DNA of 64,000 bases, from assembly GCF_001638985.1 (NCBI RefSeq), contig NW_017265144.1:1426001-1490000 (forward strand), read 5' to 3'. The number at the start of each line of letters is the position of its first letter. The stretch's first letter is position 1. The translations under genes and the position numbers were made by a program. Below the pieces are notes generated by a model. The model saw nothing but the letters and a program-made list of their open reading frames with translations, was not told the origin of the DNA and made no database searches. Below are positions 1-10,464 of the stretch, one piece after another. This DNA is from Phycomyces blakesleeanus NRRL 1555(-) (Eukaryota; Mucoromycota; Mucoromycetes; Mucorales; Phycomycetaceae).

Positions 1-1536
1 TATTACAGATAGATAATCACTCTAAAGTACCATTTTGTACTTGACAATTAGAATCAGATCTTGATTCAGGTATCGTTTTTTTTTTAATATGGTAGAATAC
101 AAGAGATTATCACAAATGTACGAATGTACACATATATTCACATTCACATACATTCACCCACACACACATATATATATATATAATATAAGAACAAGGTTTA
201 TATTAGCTTATGGTCTGTTCTCAAACACATATTCACTGTGTGTTTCTACAAATTTAAAAAGGAATATCAAAACAATGTAGTCAGTGCTCAATTTAATGAT
301 ATGGTTGGGAAATTCATATATATATATATATTACTATACACCAAATCAAACGCTGACTATAAATTATTGTCTACTATAATATTAATGCACAAAAAAAAGA
401 AGTTCTGGTGTAAATGTCTGGAACCTTTAGAAGAAAATAGGAACCCAATAAAGCTTTGGTCCTTAAATCAATAAATAAGCTGGTCAGCAAGAAAAAACTT
501 TATATTTGGTAGTGATTTTCCTCATACAAAAAAAAAGTGAATTGACACTAGATCCTGTTTGTTGGATGTGGGTAGGAGATTAGCCCATCGAAAGACAGTA
601 ATGAGCAATCTTAACAAATATGGGTGTAAATGTCTATTTGAAAGGAAACACCTCTCATTTCTAACTATATCATAAAATATACGATGGTATACTTATCTAC
701 AACGAAAATACTCTTTGTCATAATTCAATACTAATTAATATCTAAAAAATAATAATACTAATAATGTGCTAATAGTGACATGACCATCAAATAGCCAAAA
801 TCTCAGTCCTACTGGGAGTACCTGGAGATATTTGTATCGAGCAATAAGGGCAAAAGTACCTGGCCCAAAAACTCTTAATGAATTAGACATAGCCACTAAT
901 AAAGAATGGAAACAAATACCAGTTGAGGTGTGCAAGACACATTGTATGGTTGTGTCAAGCTGCATTACACTATAGGGAAAAAAAGCCGATTTTAGCGAGA
1001 TTGCTGCAAGTTTTCTAGGGTATAAAGTACGTTTTAAAGTGGAAATTTATCAATTAAGCACTACTTTTTCTCTCTTTTATATATATATCCCACTTTTACC
1101 CCACCATCTTTTTGAAGTCAATCCAAAACGCCTTTTCCCAAATTCTTCAACCCAGTACAGAAATTAAAGATAATAAAACCATTCAAATCTAATAGCTTAT
1201 CATTCGGTAACAAACCCCTTTGAACCCAGGTTACACCCTATTTTATATAAACCAGATTCTTCTTATAAAACATATTAATAATTCAAAAAATATTATAGTT
1301 ATATTATGACTATCAGTTATACAAGAGGCGCGCATTACACTACAGACAAGCTGCTAATAATTTCATATTGAGGCTACCAACGCACTAAGGGGGAAAAAAG
1401 AGTCGATTCAGAGGGCGGTTTTAAAAAATGCTTATATTTTTTTCCAAATCGCCCTCGGGATCACTCCTTTTTTTCGTAGTGCTATTTTTATTTTTATTTT
1501 TCAAGTCCCCTCCCCTATTATACAGCCTCTTACCTA
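1..1536. other. AT-rich intergenic stretch, no gene seen
   Basis: No open frame here has splice structure, a recognisable motif or coding-like composition. The stretch contains short AT and CA microsatellites near 160-180 and 320-330. A short motif, gcattacact followed by an A-rich run and a cgatt word, occurs near 961 and again near 1334; it could be the edge of an old repeat, but I cannot define its ends. Confidence 0.5.
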
Positions 1537-3085
1537 TCACTCATTATCATCTGATACACATATAATATTAACGTCTTTAATCTTTCCAAGTCTCAATTCA
1601 CCATATCCTCTGTAAAGTTTGTATTTATAGCCTATCTCTGGGTTCCCTCCATAACACAAGCGGCCATGATTTAAAGTTTGACCGATTTTTTTGGACTGAA
1701 AGTTTTGATAGTATTCATATGCAATTTTGGCTCCTTTATTTGAAAGCTTTGTAGCTTTGCGGCGATATATCCCGGAAGACCAATAGTACTCGTATGTGTT
1801 TAGCCAATCAATATTGTGAAATTCTACAATAAAGTATTTTGAATTTATCACTTTTTTTTTCGTCTGATAATGGAGCATCGTATAATTGAGACAGGAGTGT
1901 CCGACAGATGTTACATTTTATACCAAATTCTCCATATTCTGTGCTGTAATAAAGCTGGTCGATGCACAAAGTATTTGAGAGAATCTGTGCCATATCAAGT
2001 AACAAGCATCCAGCTTTTTCACAAATAGGTCCCATGACGTGCAGAGTATTCAAAGTCATATGTTTTAAACTTCTATACCTGAAAGAGATGTGGTTAAATA
2101 CTTTAGCATCTGCAGAACATTTCTCTAGCGTCAAAACCTTCAGTCCATGATGCTGCGGCTTTGACTTCTTGGTTATTGTGTCTGAATTAATGAGCAATTT
2201 TTTACCACCAACTTTTAGTTGTTTGAGGGCTACACATTTTCCCAATAAATCATCTAGATCAAGAAACACATTGCTGCCATTTATGCAAAGATTCGTCAAA
2301 AGCGGATAGTAAGAGGATAGTTCGATAGTTGGACCTTGACCCCTAGCATTATATATAAACCCTATAACCGAGAGTCTCTGGAATGTTTTAGAAAATTCTT
2401 GTAAAATTCTGTTGGCATAAATTGAGTATGAGTCGTCTACTTTTCCTCTTGTTGTTGTATTTAATGTCAAATGCTTAAAAGGAACTCTTAATAGACAAAG
2501 CACTTTCCATAAAGCAGAATCAGAATGCTCAAAAAATCTGTAATCTGTGAGATTGAATGTTTCCAGGTGTTGGAATGCGTTTGGATTAGATTGAAGACGA
2601 GATATGATCGTTTGCCTCTGGTCTGAAGTCATAGGGTCACCACTTATGTCGATGACTTCTAGCTTCAGAGGACGCAAATTCGGATACTTGTATCCAAAAT
2701 AGTACAGCCACAAAGGATTCCATTCATTCCAATTTCTATTGCCAGTTTAGGTCTTGTTTTCGTATTGCTTTGAATTTATATTTAGGGATGTCAGCGTAAA
2801 AGCCGGTGTCGTGTTTGGGATTCTGTCCAATGGAACCGAAAAGTTAATCTCAAGACATATTCCAGCCTTGATAGCCGATAAGTGTCGCAAGTTTTGGTGC
2901 AATTTATCAAAGTCTTCTATGCCAAGCTCTATACGATAACCTCATCCATGCTCGTATAGTATTAATTCTTGGAGCATACTACACACATGTATAAGTCCCA
3001 GGAATCTTTTTTCTGATATTGTTAATTTTAGACGAATATTATTATATGTCTGAAGAGATATGGTGCTATCGGACTTAAGTATCTA
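1537..3085 (-). pseudogene. decayed F-box/LRR-like gene, 5' part missing
   Basis: The reverse strand carries a relative of the F-box/LRR-like genes at 5761 and 16756. Matching pieces include WLYYFGYKYPNL (against WLYYIAIKYPNI) and the C-terminal block YEYYWSSG..YKYKLYRGYG (against IWVYSSP..SQLYNGYVRF). The conserved last intron is present: donor GTATAA with exon end at 1924, acceptor TTGTAG with the next exon from 1823, phase 1. Upstream of the long open frame the homology continues but is broken by TAA at 2747-2749 and TGA at 2942-2944. It then fades near 3085, so the whole F-box end is absent. An intact Tc1 element starts about 190 bp further on. I call it a pseudogene; a shortened product from an internal start is possible but less likely. 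Confidence 0.75.
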
Positions 3086-3275
3086 TGTACAATGGTATTT
3101 TTCAAAAGTTGATACCCACTCAGTATAAATAAGAGCATTTGTCTTTCGCATTCTCATTAAACTCCTTCTATTTCACATACTACACTCTTATATACAAGCA
3201 AGTATGATTTTCACTATTCTCAAAAACACTTTCATAACTAATAAAAGGAGATTAACCTTTAAAAGTTCGCTAATA

Positions 3276-4619
3276 CACTCACAATCAAAAACGTTTCGAC
3301 CCCCGCAAAAAATGCCTAAAAAAAATCGAAAAAATAAAAATAAAAACATTGTTTTCTCCCAATATTATTAATCAAATCCAACATGCAAGACGTAAATTCA
3401 TCAGAAAACACCCACGGATCATATGAAAAGGCCAATCCCTATAAATACGGATGCATCATGTACATGCATTTAGCAAATTACGGGGCGACCCAGATTTCAT
3501 TGGTGGTTGGCATGAGTCTGTCAACTGTCAAGTACATCATTAAGAGAGTGGACGAGACAGGATCGCCCGAGCCAAGAAAAGGGTCCGGACGACCTAGAAA
3601 GATTGACGAGAGGACAGAAAGACACCTTGTTCAAATAGTTCGTAAGGACCCCTTTGCCTCATTTTCTAGGCTAAGGGCTTCCTTAAAGAACATTGAGGTA
3701 TTTGTCTGCAGAAAGACAATAATCAGTTGTCTGAAGCGTTTGGGCTTCGGATCATATATCGCAGCTCACAAGCCAACTTTAACCGAAAGCCACAAGAAAA
3801 GAAGGCTGGAATGGGCCCGTGAGCATGTGAATTGGACAGATGACCAGTGGAGAGGTGTAGTGTGGTCAGATGAATCACGGTTCACAGTTGAGGGTAATGA
3901 TGGAGGAGCTAGAGCTATCAGGAAAGTCGGTGAAAGGTTCAAGGAAGAAAATATCATCGAAGGAACCAAGTGGGGAAAGGGTAGTGTGATGATCTGGAGC
4001 TGTTTCTGGGCCGGTGGTTTTGGCCCTTTGGTGTTCCTAGATGGTAACGTAAACCAAGACCAATACGTGAACACTTTGGCTCAGAACTTCCTCCCTTGGT
4101 TCCAAAATCTTTCGCGGGAACAAAACAGGAGCTTCGTGTTCCAAGAGGACAACGCCAGCTGTCATACTGGGTCGTACTCGAGATGGTGGAAAGATAGCCA
4201 TGAGATCCGAGGTTTTGACTACTGGCCCGCTCAAAGCCCGGATCTCAACCCCATCGAGCATCTCTGGTGGGCTCTCCAGAGGCGCATGAGTGACGAGAGG
4301 GCCAGTATTAACAATGTTGAAGATCTGAAGGTTGTAATGCAACGAGAGTGGCGAAGGATAGGTCTCGGACTTTCGTCAACTTTGGCCGGAAGCATGCAGC
4401 ATCGATGCCAGGCTGTAATTGAGGCCAAAGGAGGTCATACAAAATATTGATCTTTTATTTTTTTCTATATTTCAATAATAAACATATATATAATCTTTTA
4501 TTTGAAGTTTGAATGCTTTAGCTTTTATTACTGAGGAGCAGTTGCATGTTGAATACATGCCATGATTTCTCTCATGCATTTTTTGGGCTCAGAGGTCGAA
4601 ACGTTTTTGATTATGACTG
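3276..4619 (+). mobile_element. Tc1/mariner-type transposon, apparently complete
   Basis: A 1344-bp element is bounded by near-perfect inverted repeats. The left end begins CACTCACAATCAAAAACG and the complement of the right end begins CAGTCATAATCAAAAACG, both continuing into TTTCGACC. A TA dinucleotide lies on each side (3274-3275 and 4620-4621), as expected for Tc1/mariner target-site duplication. A single uninterrupted transposase frame fills most of the element. A decayed relative lies at the right end of the window (63126 onward). Intact ends plus an intact frame suggest recent activity or competence. Confidence 0.93.
3383..4450 (+). CDS. Tc1-like transposase (DDE)
   Basis: This 355-residue protein would bind the element's inverted repeats and carry out cut-and-paste transposition at TA sites. 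The N-terminal part holds a helix-turn-helix (residues about 30-55, GATQISLVVGMSLSTVKYII) and a GRPRK hinge near residue 70, then a second HTH-like segment. The catalytic domain shows WSDESRF (D163), QEDNASCH (D256) and SPDLNPIEHLW (E292). By my count 35 residues separate the second and third acidic residues. The start ATG lies about 107 bp inside the left end and the stop about 170 bp before the right end, normal for the family. There is no intron and no frameshift. The antisense frames over the same DNA are shadows. Confidence 0.95.
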   Translation: MQDVNSSENTHGSYEKANPYKYGCIMYMHLANYGATQISLVVGMSLSTVKYIIKRVDETGSPEPRKGSGRPRKIDERTERHLVQIVRKDPFASFSRLRASLKNIEVFVCRKTIISCLKRLGFGSYIAAHKPTLTESHKKRRLEWAREHVNWTDDQWRGVVWSDESRFTVEGNDGGARAIRKVGERFKEENIIEGTKWGKGSVMIWSCFWAGGFGPLVFLDGNVNQDQYVNTLAQNFLPWFQNLSREQNRSFVFQEDNASCHTGSYSRWWKDSHEIRGFDYWPAQSPDLNPIEHLWWALQRRMSDERASINNVEDLKVVMQREWRRIGLGLSSTLAGSMQHRCQAVIEAKGGHTKY

Positions 4620-4621
4620 TA

Positions 4622-5760
4622 TTAGAGGGACCATATTTTCCGATGGAAAACGATGTTTTGATTTTACCGGACCACAAATTACAACTTTCTGTTCGGTATC
4701 AAATAATTATATGTAATCTCTAAGGATTCATACTTATCATAATAAAGATACTTTAATATAAGATAGGATAATAGCTTTGGCTAACTGAAAACACATCCTC
4801 TTAAATACGTAATGAAATACTTAAAGCTTTATACTACCTGCAATGAATTAGCTGATATATAAAGAATAATAAAATAGTTACCTAACTTGTTACTGGAAGA
4901 CATAATAGCCTAACAGGAAGTGGTGTGCCTCACCCTGGAAACGTTGTGTCCTTCCTTTATGGCACATTTCAACTACACAAGTTGGTTTACTCTCTCTAGT
5001 TACAAGTGCAATCTCCTGCATCTTTCCAATTACCACTATCATGCCAATGTAACCTTTAACTGGTGAGACAGGAAGAGGTTCTTGGGCAAGAAAATACTCC
5101 TTTCCATTGAAAAAACGGATATGTTTATTGATAGGATTTATATTGAAGTGATTTCTATAAAGTACTTATTAACACCATGATCTTTAATTGCTAATCTACA
5201 ATGAGCAAAGTAGTTTATTTGCTATCTCCGAGAAAAATAATATTTTAGAATACAACTGAGTAATAGTTCTTATGAGATGAGTATACAACAGAAAAGAAGG
5301 TTTTATATTTAAATATTGAATTAAGAATGTCAGGACATGTCGTTTTGCTCTGAAGGATTGGAAAAGAGACATCGGACTTCGTACAAGTAGTCACAATAAA
5401 TTAGTCCGGCAAAAAAAAGGTAGTGCCCGATCCTGAAAATGTTGTCCCTGAAAGATTGCTGAAAGATTTGAGCAAAAATGAGTACCCAATAACCCCTTAT
5501 TATCTATTGTAAAAGTAACGTGTGTCTTTAGCGAAGGGATCCTAGTGTAAGAGAGTTTAGTCGTTATTATTGATTGGGTCAATTTTTTGTTGAAAGCGTT
5601 ACAAGGCTTAGAAATTAAACTTTATATACTCTTACCTTGTAATGATACGTAAGCCACGTTTAACTCAAGCATAACAACACCCTTTGAAAAAATTCCTGTC
5701 TTGTACCTATCTTTCTTTTTTGTCAAAAAAATTCTCAAAAGTCCAGTCATTGCCTACATC
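4622..5760. other. intergenic, includes F-box gene upstream region shared with a paralog
   Basis: The right part (about 5535-5660) resembles the DNA upstream of the second F-box-like locus (about 16500-16620): both contain cttagtgtaagagagt-like and gctttacaaggctta-like words in the same order. The duplication that made the two loci therefore included upstream DNA. A coding-like fragment on the reverse strand (4890-5165) is listed separately. Nothing else is recognisable. Confidence 0.5.
4890..5165 (-). pseudogene. coding-like fragment without start codon, function unknown
   Basis: The reverse strand has a stop-free frame of about 91 codons with protein-like composition, including FFNGKEYFLAQEPLPVSP, GYIGMIVVIGKMQEIAL and CVVEMCHKGRTQRF. 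It has no ATG and is bounded by stops. A possible donor (CA|GTAACA) lies at its 3' end, so it could be an internal exon of a lost or unresolved gene. The alternating hydrophobic pattern would suit a beta-rich fold, but I do not recognise the family. Confidence 0.3.
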
Positions 5761-7624
5761 ATGCTGGCATCAGAATTACCTTTCGAGATCACACTTCTTG
5801 TTGCAAACTTTCTTCAACCCAGAGATAAAGTCCAGTCCTGTCTTGTGTGCAAGGCCTGGCTTCCGGCTTTTCAAGAGTCTCTTTTTGAAACTCTCTTTAT
5901 CCAAAGTGAAGCCAGTGCCAACAAGTTAATGGATTCAATCAATTCATCAATCAGCCCTCTTCAAAGGTATGGTCACAAGACTCGAACGCTCAATATCGGT
6001 AAAAACACTTCCCTGGGTGATCAGCAACTTTATACCCTCCAGCAGCATCTTCCATACCTAGAAAATTTCAGATGGTATAGTGCAAGTGTTAAGCTACTTC
6101 GGTCTATTGATTTTGGCGGGTGGAATTTGTGGGCCGAATCTCTCACAAATCTCGAAATAACCGTAAAATTCTGTATTCACACTGAACTGCCAAGGACCTT
6201 TACTTTAATACGATCGAATCTATGTCGGCTGAAACGACTAAAATTCTATACAGCCTATACAACATTATTTACATACACATTTGATGATTTTGAGCTCCTC
6301 AATGATCAACTCCCCGAATTGACGTACATGTCACTTAGTGCTCAATTTAAGGAAATGAGTCCAGCCGAGTTATTAAAAGTTAACAAAGTTGAGCCAAGAC
6401 CCTATTTTAAAACCTTGGAAATAGTTATCAAAAACACTACCTATGAATGGTTATATTACATCGCAATCAAGTATCCAAACATCAGTACACTTCCACGCTT
6501 TGATTTTTCCCGGTCTATAGCTGATATGCAGACCTCTCAAGCTCCAAAAATGTTTGCCGAACTTCTATATCCTTTTCAACACCTGGCGAACATTTCGGTC
6601 CATGCCAATACTCCATCAGAGCAGATTTATCTTAATTTCATAAATCAACTTTGTCTTTTCAATGTCCCTATCAAAGCAATTGATCTTAATATACATGATT
6701 CCTCAAGCAACAACATATCGTCAAACAATATCCTAGAATCGACAAAAATATTTGCGAATACGTTGGAGAAAATCAAAATTATATACCTTCAAGAAGATAT
6801 ACTGCACTTGAGCTTTTCTGAAAAGCTTGAATATTATCCTCGCCTGGTTGATCTCAATATCTACATCAGTAATGCTACAGTCATGTTGGATATTCTCCTA
6901 GAAAAATGTCCGGCATTAAAGACCTTAACCATTACTGACGGGTTCCTTACTTTTCGGTCAGATTTTCCTCTCTTTTCAATGGAGTATGGGCTGTCTGATT
7001 TATCACTCAGCTTTATGTCTATTTCCGCTAGCACACTCAATAATATATCCATATCCTGCAAGAATCTTAGCAGCATGCATCTCGAATTTGTAGATATAAC
7101 AGGACCACGACAGAAACATGCTGTGGAAAATTGTATCGATATGTCATCGACCCACTTTACAAAACTTTATATTGAAAGTACTCAATTTATTAACACACTT
7201 GACCAAGATAGAATTAGCACCTTTGCTTTTTCTGCATCATTGGTAAGTGTCTATATATATATCTAAGTCTTACAATATTGAAACAAGAACATTAACCTTA
7301 AAGGAAAACAAAAATGATGTATATCTTGTTCAGATTCCTACAGAGAACATATGGGTATATTCTTCACCCAGTAATTCGATAAATCATAGACAATTGCAAT
7401 CAACAACATTAAAGCTAAATGAAGAAGACTCAAAGGAGGTCGAGGAATATTTCCGTAAATATCCCGGGATGGTTCGTGCAGAATATACTAAAGACCAGCT
7501 TCGCGAAACTATAAAGGATTTGTCAATAGGCAGATGGGCAAGTCAACTTTATAATGGCTATGTTAGGTTTAAATACGGCTCTGCAAGAAACTTGTGCTTG
7601 AGACAACCCTCAAATAATAAATAA
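5761..7624 (+). CDS. F-box/LRR-like protein, intact two-exon gene
   Basis: Exons 5761-7242 and 7334-7624 (intron 91 nt, GTAAGT...TTCAG, phase 0) give 590 residues. The N-terminus MLASELPFEITLLVANFLQP followed by CLVCKAW is an F-box, which normally binds Skp1 in SCF ubiquitin ligases. The rest is a run of degenerate leucine-rich repeats (LTNLEIT, LPELTYMSL, LKTLTITD), presumably for substrate recognition, ending in a conserved tail (IWVYSSP...YNGYVRFKYG). An in-frame ATG exists at 5701. I chose 5761 because the paralog at 16756 starts at the matching residue and similarity begins there. Both paralogs have an identical exon 1 length (1482 nt). The F-box assignment is strong; the substrate is unknown. 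Confidence 0.85.
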
Positions 7625-8174
7625 TCTAAATTTAAACAAGTATATTAAAGTTTGGCTGGACTTTTTTTTTAAAGGCTACCTGTGCCTATCATATTAGATA
7701 AAAATTATACGATATGTTTTGATAGTTTTTACGGAATAACTATAACAAACCATCAGTTTGTCTCAGACATTTTTTTGCTATACTTAATGTTCAAAAGTTA
7801 CAGTACCATTTTTTTTACTGGATATAATATATATTACATGATAATATCGCTGAGATTCTTTGAAACTTATGTATGTCTATCTTTTAAAATAAATAAAATA
7901 CATGTACTCTAGCGTTGTAAATTGATAGCATACTCTGATGATTGGTAAGTATACCTTACAATATAGAAATACAAGCTAATTCATTGACTAATTTGCTGAA
8001 TATCTTATAGCTGGGATTTTCATTTATCTGTGTGTATTACTCAAACAAACAAACCGAAAAAAAGTATTGATTCTAGTTTAAAGAATCGACCCTTAATTGT
8101 ACTGATCAACTATGATATAACAATATGTATTTTCTTAATAACGCCTATGTATCATATTCACCTAAATTCCTTGA
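7625..8174. other. AT-rich intergenic, nothing recognised
   Basis: This is the 3' flank of the F-box gene followed by AT-rich sequence up to the TA target site of the next transposon. Short frames here are AT-driven and show no protein-like composition. Confidence 0.5.
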
Positions 8175-8176
8175 TA

Positions 8177-9681
8177 CAGGATTTCCATTCCAAAAGTTAT
8201 ATTTTTTTTTCAAACTATATATTTTGCAAAATCAAAACTTTCATTTTGTGCTCCGACTATATATGAAAAAAATAAATTAATTAATGCGGATAGAAAGAAA
8301 TTTAAAGCAAATTAATAAAGAGCATGAAGAATGCTAATATATGCGATAAAATATTTAAAGAATGTCTACACTGTTTATTAAAAACAATATAAGAAAACAT
8401 GCAATGTCAATATATTGTTATAAGAAAAGTATATAATGCTAAGTTTGTAATATGGTTTTGAGAACTGTCTTTATCTATTATCTTTTTCTATACTCAAATC
8501 CTCCAACATGAACCCCAATCAAATCGCTATCGTTAAGAGAAGAAAGAGAAATGGACCACAAAAGGTTCTTCCGATCCACATCAAGAACATGATTGTGGAG
8601 AAATGTTATATAGAAGAGTCCATGACTCGAGCCGAAGCAGCCAGGGCATTTGGTGTCTCATAGGTATCGATTAACAACATCATCACCAAGTTCGAGAGGG
8701 ATGCTACTGTAGAGCCCAAGAAGCGAGGCGGCTCGCGCGCGGAAAGTCTTAAGATAACCGATGAGCATTCGAAGTTCATTCAAGACCTCTTGAACGAATG
8801 CTGCACCTTGACTCTTGGTCAAATGAGAGAGGAACTGTTTAGAAAATTTCCAGAGCTTCAAGAGCAGAACTTGAGCATCAGTGGCTTACATAAGCACATT
8901 ATCAACAACATTGGGTTCACATTGAAGAGAACCAAGCCGGTCGAGGAAAAAAGAAACGACCCGAAGACTATTGAGCTGAGAAAAGTATACGTAGACAGTA
9001 TGCACACGAATGGTTTATCGTATAAAACCAATTGCATTTTTGTGGACGAAGCAGGCTTTAATGCAAACCTGATCAGAGTACAAGAGTGGTCCAAGAAAGG
9101 CGAGACCAGCATTGTGAAGACGAAGTCGAAAAGGGGACTAAACATCTCAATTCTTGCCGGTATTTCTTACCAAGGTGTTGAGAGTGTGCAGGCGAAGTTA
9201 ACCCCTGGTGGCACGACAGGACCAATTTTCGTTGAATTTGTAAAGACGATTATGGATTCGCTCGACCACAGTAATGCTGCCCCTCACAACTTCATTATGG
9301 ATAATGCCTCGATCCATAGATCCCATCTTGTCACTGAATTGTTTGCTAATTCACGACACCACCTACACTTTCTCCCCCCATACTCTCCTTTCCTAAACCC
9401 GATTGAAGAGTGCTTCTCCAAACTCAAAACACTGGTCAAGAGAAAGCCCGGGTTGGTATGTGGTCAATTCTTGGAGTATATTGCTGAGTGCTCCCGCCAT
9501 ATCGCTATGGAAAACTGCCAAGGCTGGGTTGATCATAGCATTAGCTTCTTCCCCCAATGTACAAATAGCCAAGAAATAAATTGATTTTTTTTTATATATA
9601 GTCGGAGCACAAAATGAAAGTTTTGATTTTGCAAAATATATAGTTTGAAAAAAAAATATAACTTTTGGAGTGGAAATTCTG
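8177..9681 (+). mobile_element. DD34E Tc1/mariner-type transposon, copy A
   Basis: A 1505-bp element has long inverted repeats of about 88 bp (8177-8264 and 9594-9681), each starting CAGGATTTCCA(T/C)TCCAAAAG from the outside. TA flanks both ends (8175-8176 and 9682-9683). It is nearly identical to copy B at 13726, with only a few substitutions in the transposase region, so both moved recently. Directly beyond the right end lies an inverted fragment of the same family (9684-9902). The inverted repeats and the spacing are different from the Tc1 element at 3276, so this is a distinct family. Confidence 0.92.
8508..9584 (+). pseudogene. DD34E transposase copy A with in-frame TAG in the HTH
   Basis: From the ATG (MNPNQIAIVKRRKRNGPQ) the frame runs 51 codons to a TAG at 8661-8663, then stays open in the same frame to the end, 359 codons in all. 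The stop falls inside a helix-turn-helix (AEAARAFGVS*VSINNI), where related transposases have an ordinary residue; a CAG-to-TAG change would explain it. Downstream, IFVDEAGF (D180), IMDNASIH (D265) and SPFLNPIEE (E300) give a DD34E triad by my count. The same TAG is in copy B. Without readthrough, only a catalytic domain lacking DNA binding could be made, from an internal start. It is either defective and moved in trans, or uses stop readthrough. Confidence 0.8.
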
Positions 9682-9683
9682 TA

Positions 9684-9902
9684 ACAATATATTGACATTG
9701 CATGTTTTCTTATATTGTTTTTAATAAACAGTGTAGACATTCTTTAAATACTTTATCGCACATATTAGCATTCTTCATGCTCTTTATTAATTTGCTTTGA
9801 ATTTCTTTCTATCCGCATTAATTAATTTATTTTTTTCATATATAGTCGGAGCACAAAATATATAGTTTGAAAAAAAATATAACTTTTGGAGTGGAAATCC
9901 TG
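9684..9902 (-). mobile_element. inverted end fragment of the DD34E transposon
   Basis: This is a reverse-oriented copy of the first 235 bp or so of the element (compare 8177-8411). It ends in the same terminal repeat with a TA at 9903-9904. Relative to the full element its terminal repeat lacks about 21 bp (the gaaagttttgattttgcaaaa block). It abuts the right end of copy A exactly at a TA. The matching remainder of a host element is not present left of copy A, so this is not a simple nested insertion. Confidence 0.85.
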
Positions 9903-9904
9903 TA

Positions 9905-10464
9905 AAATATCAAAAGCCCTACGCGTAATTGTTAGGCAGAATTTTCACTAAACTTAACCCCAACCATTGATCCGTAAGATCGTAATTTAACCAATCTCTA
10001 ATACGCCCAAGTTCCCTACGCCAGAAAGGTTCAAAGAGAGATGTTCTGTTTCATAATCGATATAATTCTTACAAACTTTTACTGCTTAAAGTTGTAACAA
10101 ATTCCGCATAAAACTGTTACAGATTTCCCCTCTTTCCTTAGGCTTTCTAACTCCGTGAACTCCATATAGAACGCCAAAAATTAATAAAACCAATTTTGGC
10201 ACCATTAGTACATATTTAAAAAGACAAAGAGAGAAAAGAACAGTGTAATTGTGGGCATATTAGATCAAAGCAGTAGGGAAGAGTTTTTTATTAACTGCCT
10301 GTAGGACTTTGTCCCCCCCCCCCCCCGAAGTGAAGGGGAGGGGAAACACTGCTCCCTTAATGTTATCTTTAAAAGATTTACGGTGCTCTTTCTTTACTGT
10401 ATCTTTCATTCGAATACAGTTCTACTTTTTTTCCCTTAAAGAAATAACTAATATATCATTAAAG
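9905..10464. other. intergenic; upstream of the orphan seven-exon gene
   Basis: No gene is seen. A 14-base C run sits near 10313-10327, followed by a purine-rich stretch, and a pyrimidine-rich stretch precedes the start at 10465. An open frame extends upstream of that ATG but reads through the C run and looks non-coding. Confidence 0.45.

Noticed and set aside
735..965. 76-codon reverse-strand frame
   Set aside because: No homology, motif, or neighbouring exons recognised; composition fits chance.
3766..4428. Open frames antisense to the Tc1 transposase
   Set aside because: They mirror the real transposase and have no motifs of their own.
9684..9902. Nested insertion of copy A into another element
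   Set aside because: The left flank of copy A shows no matching remainder of a host element.
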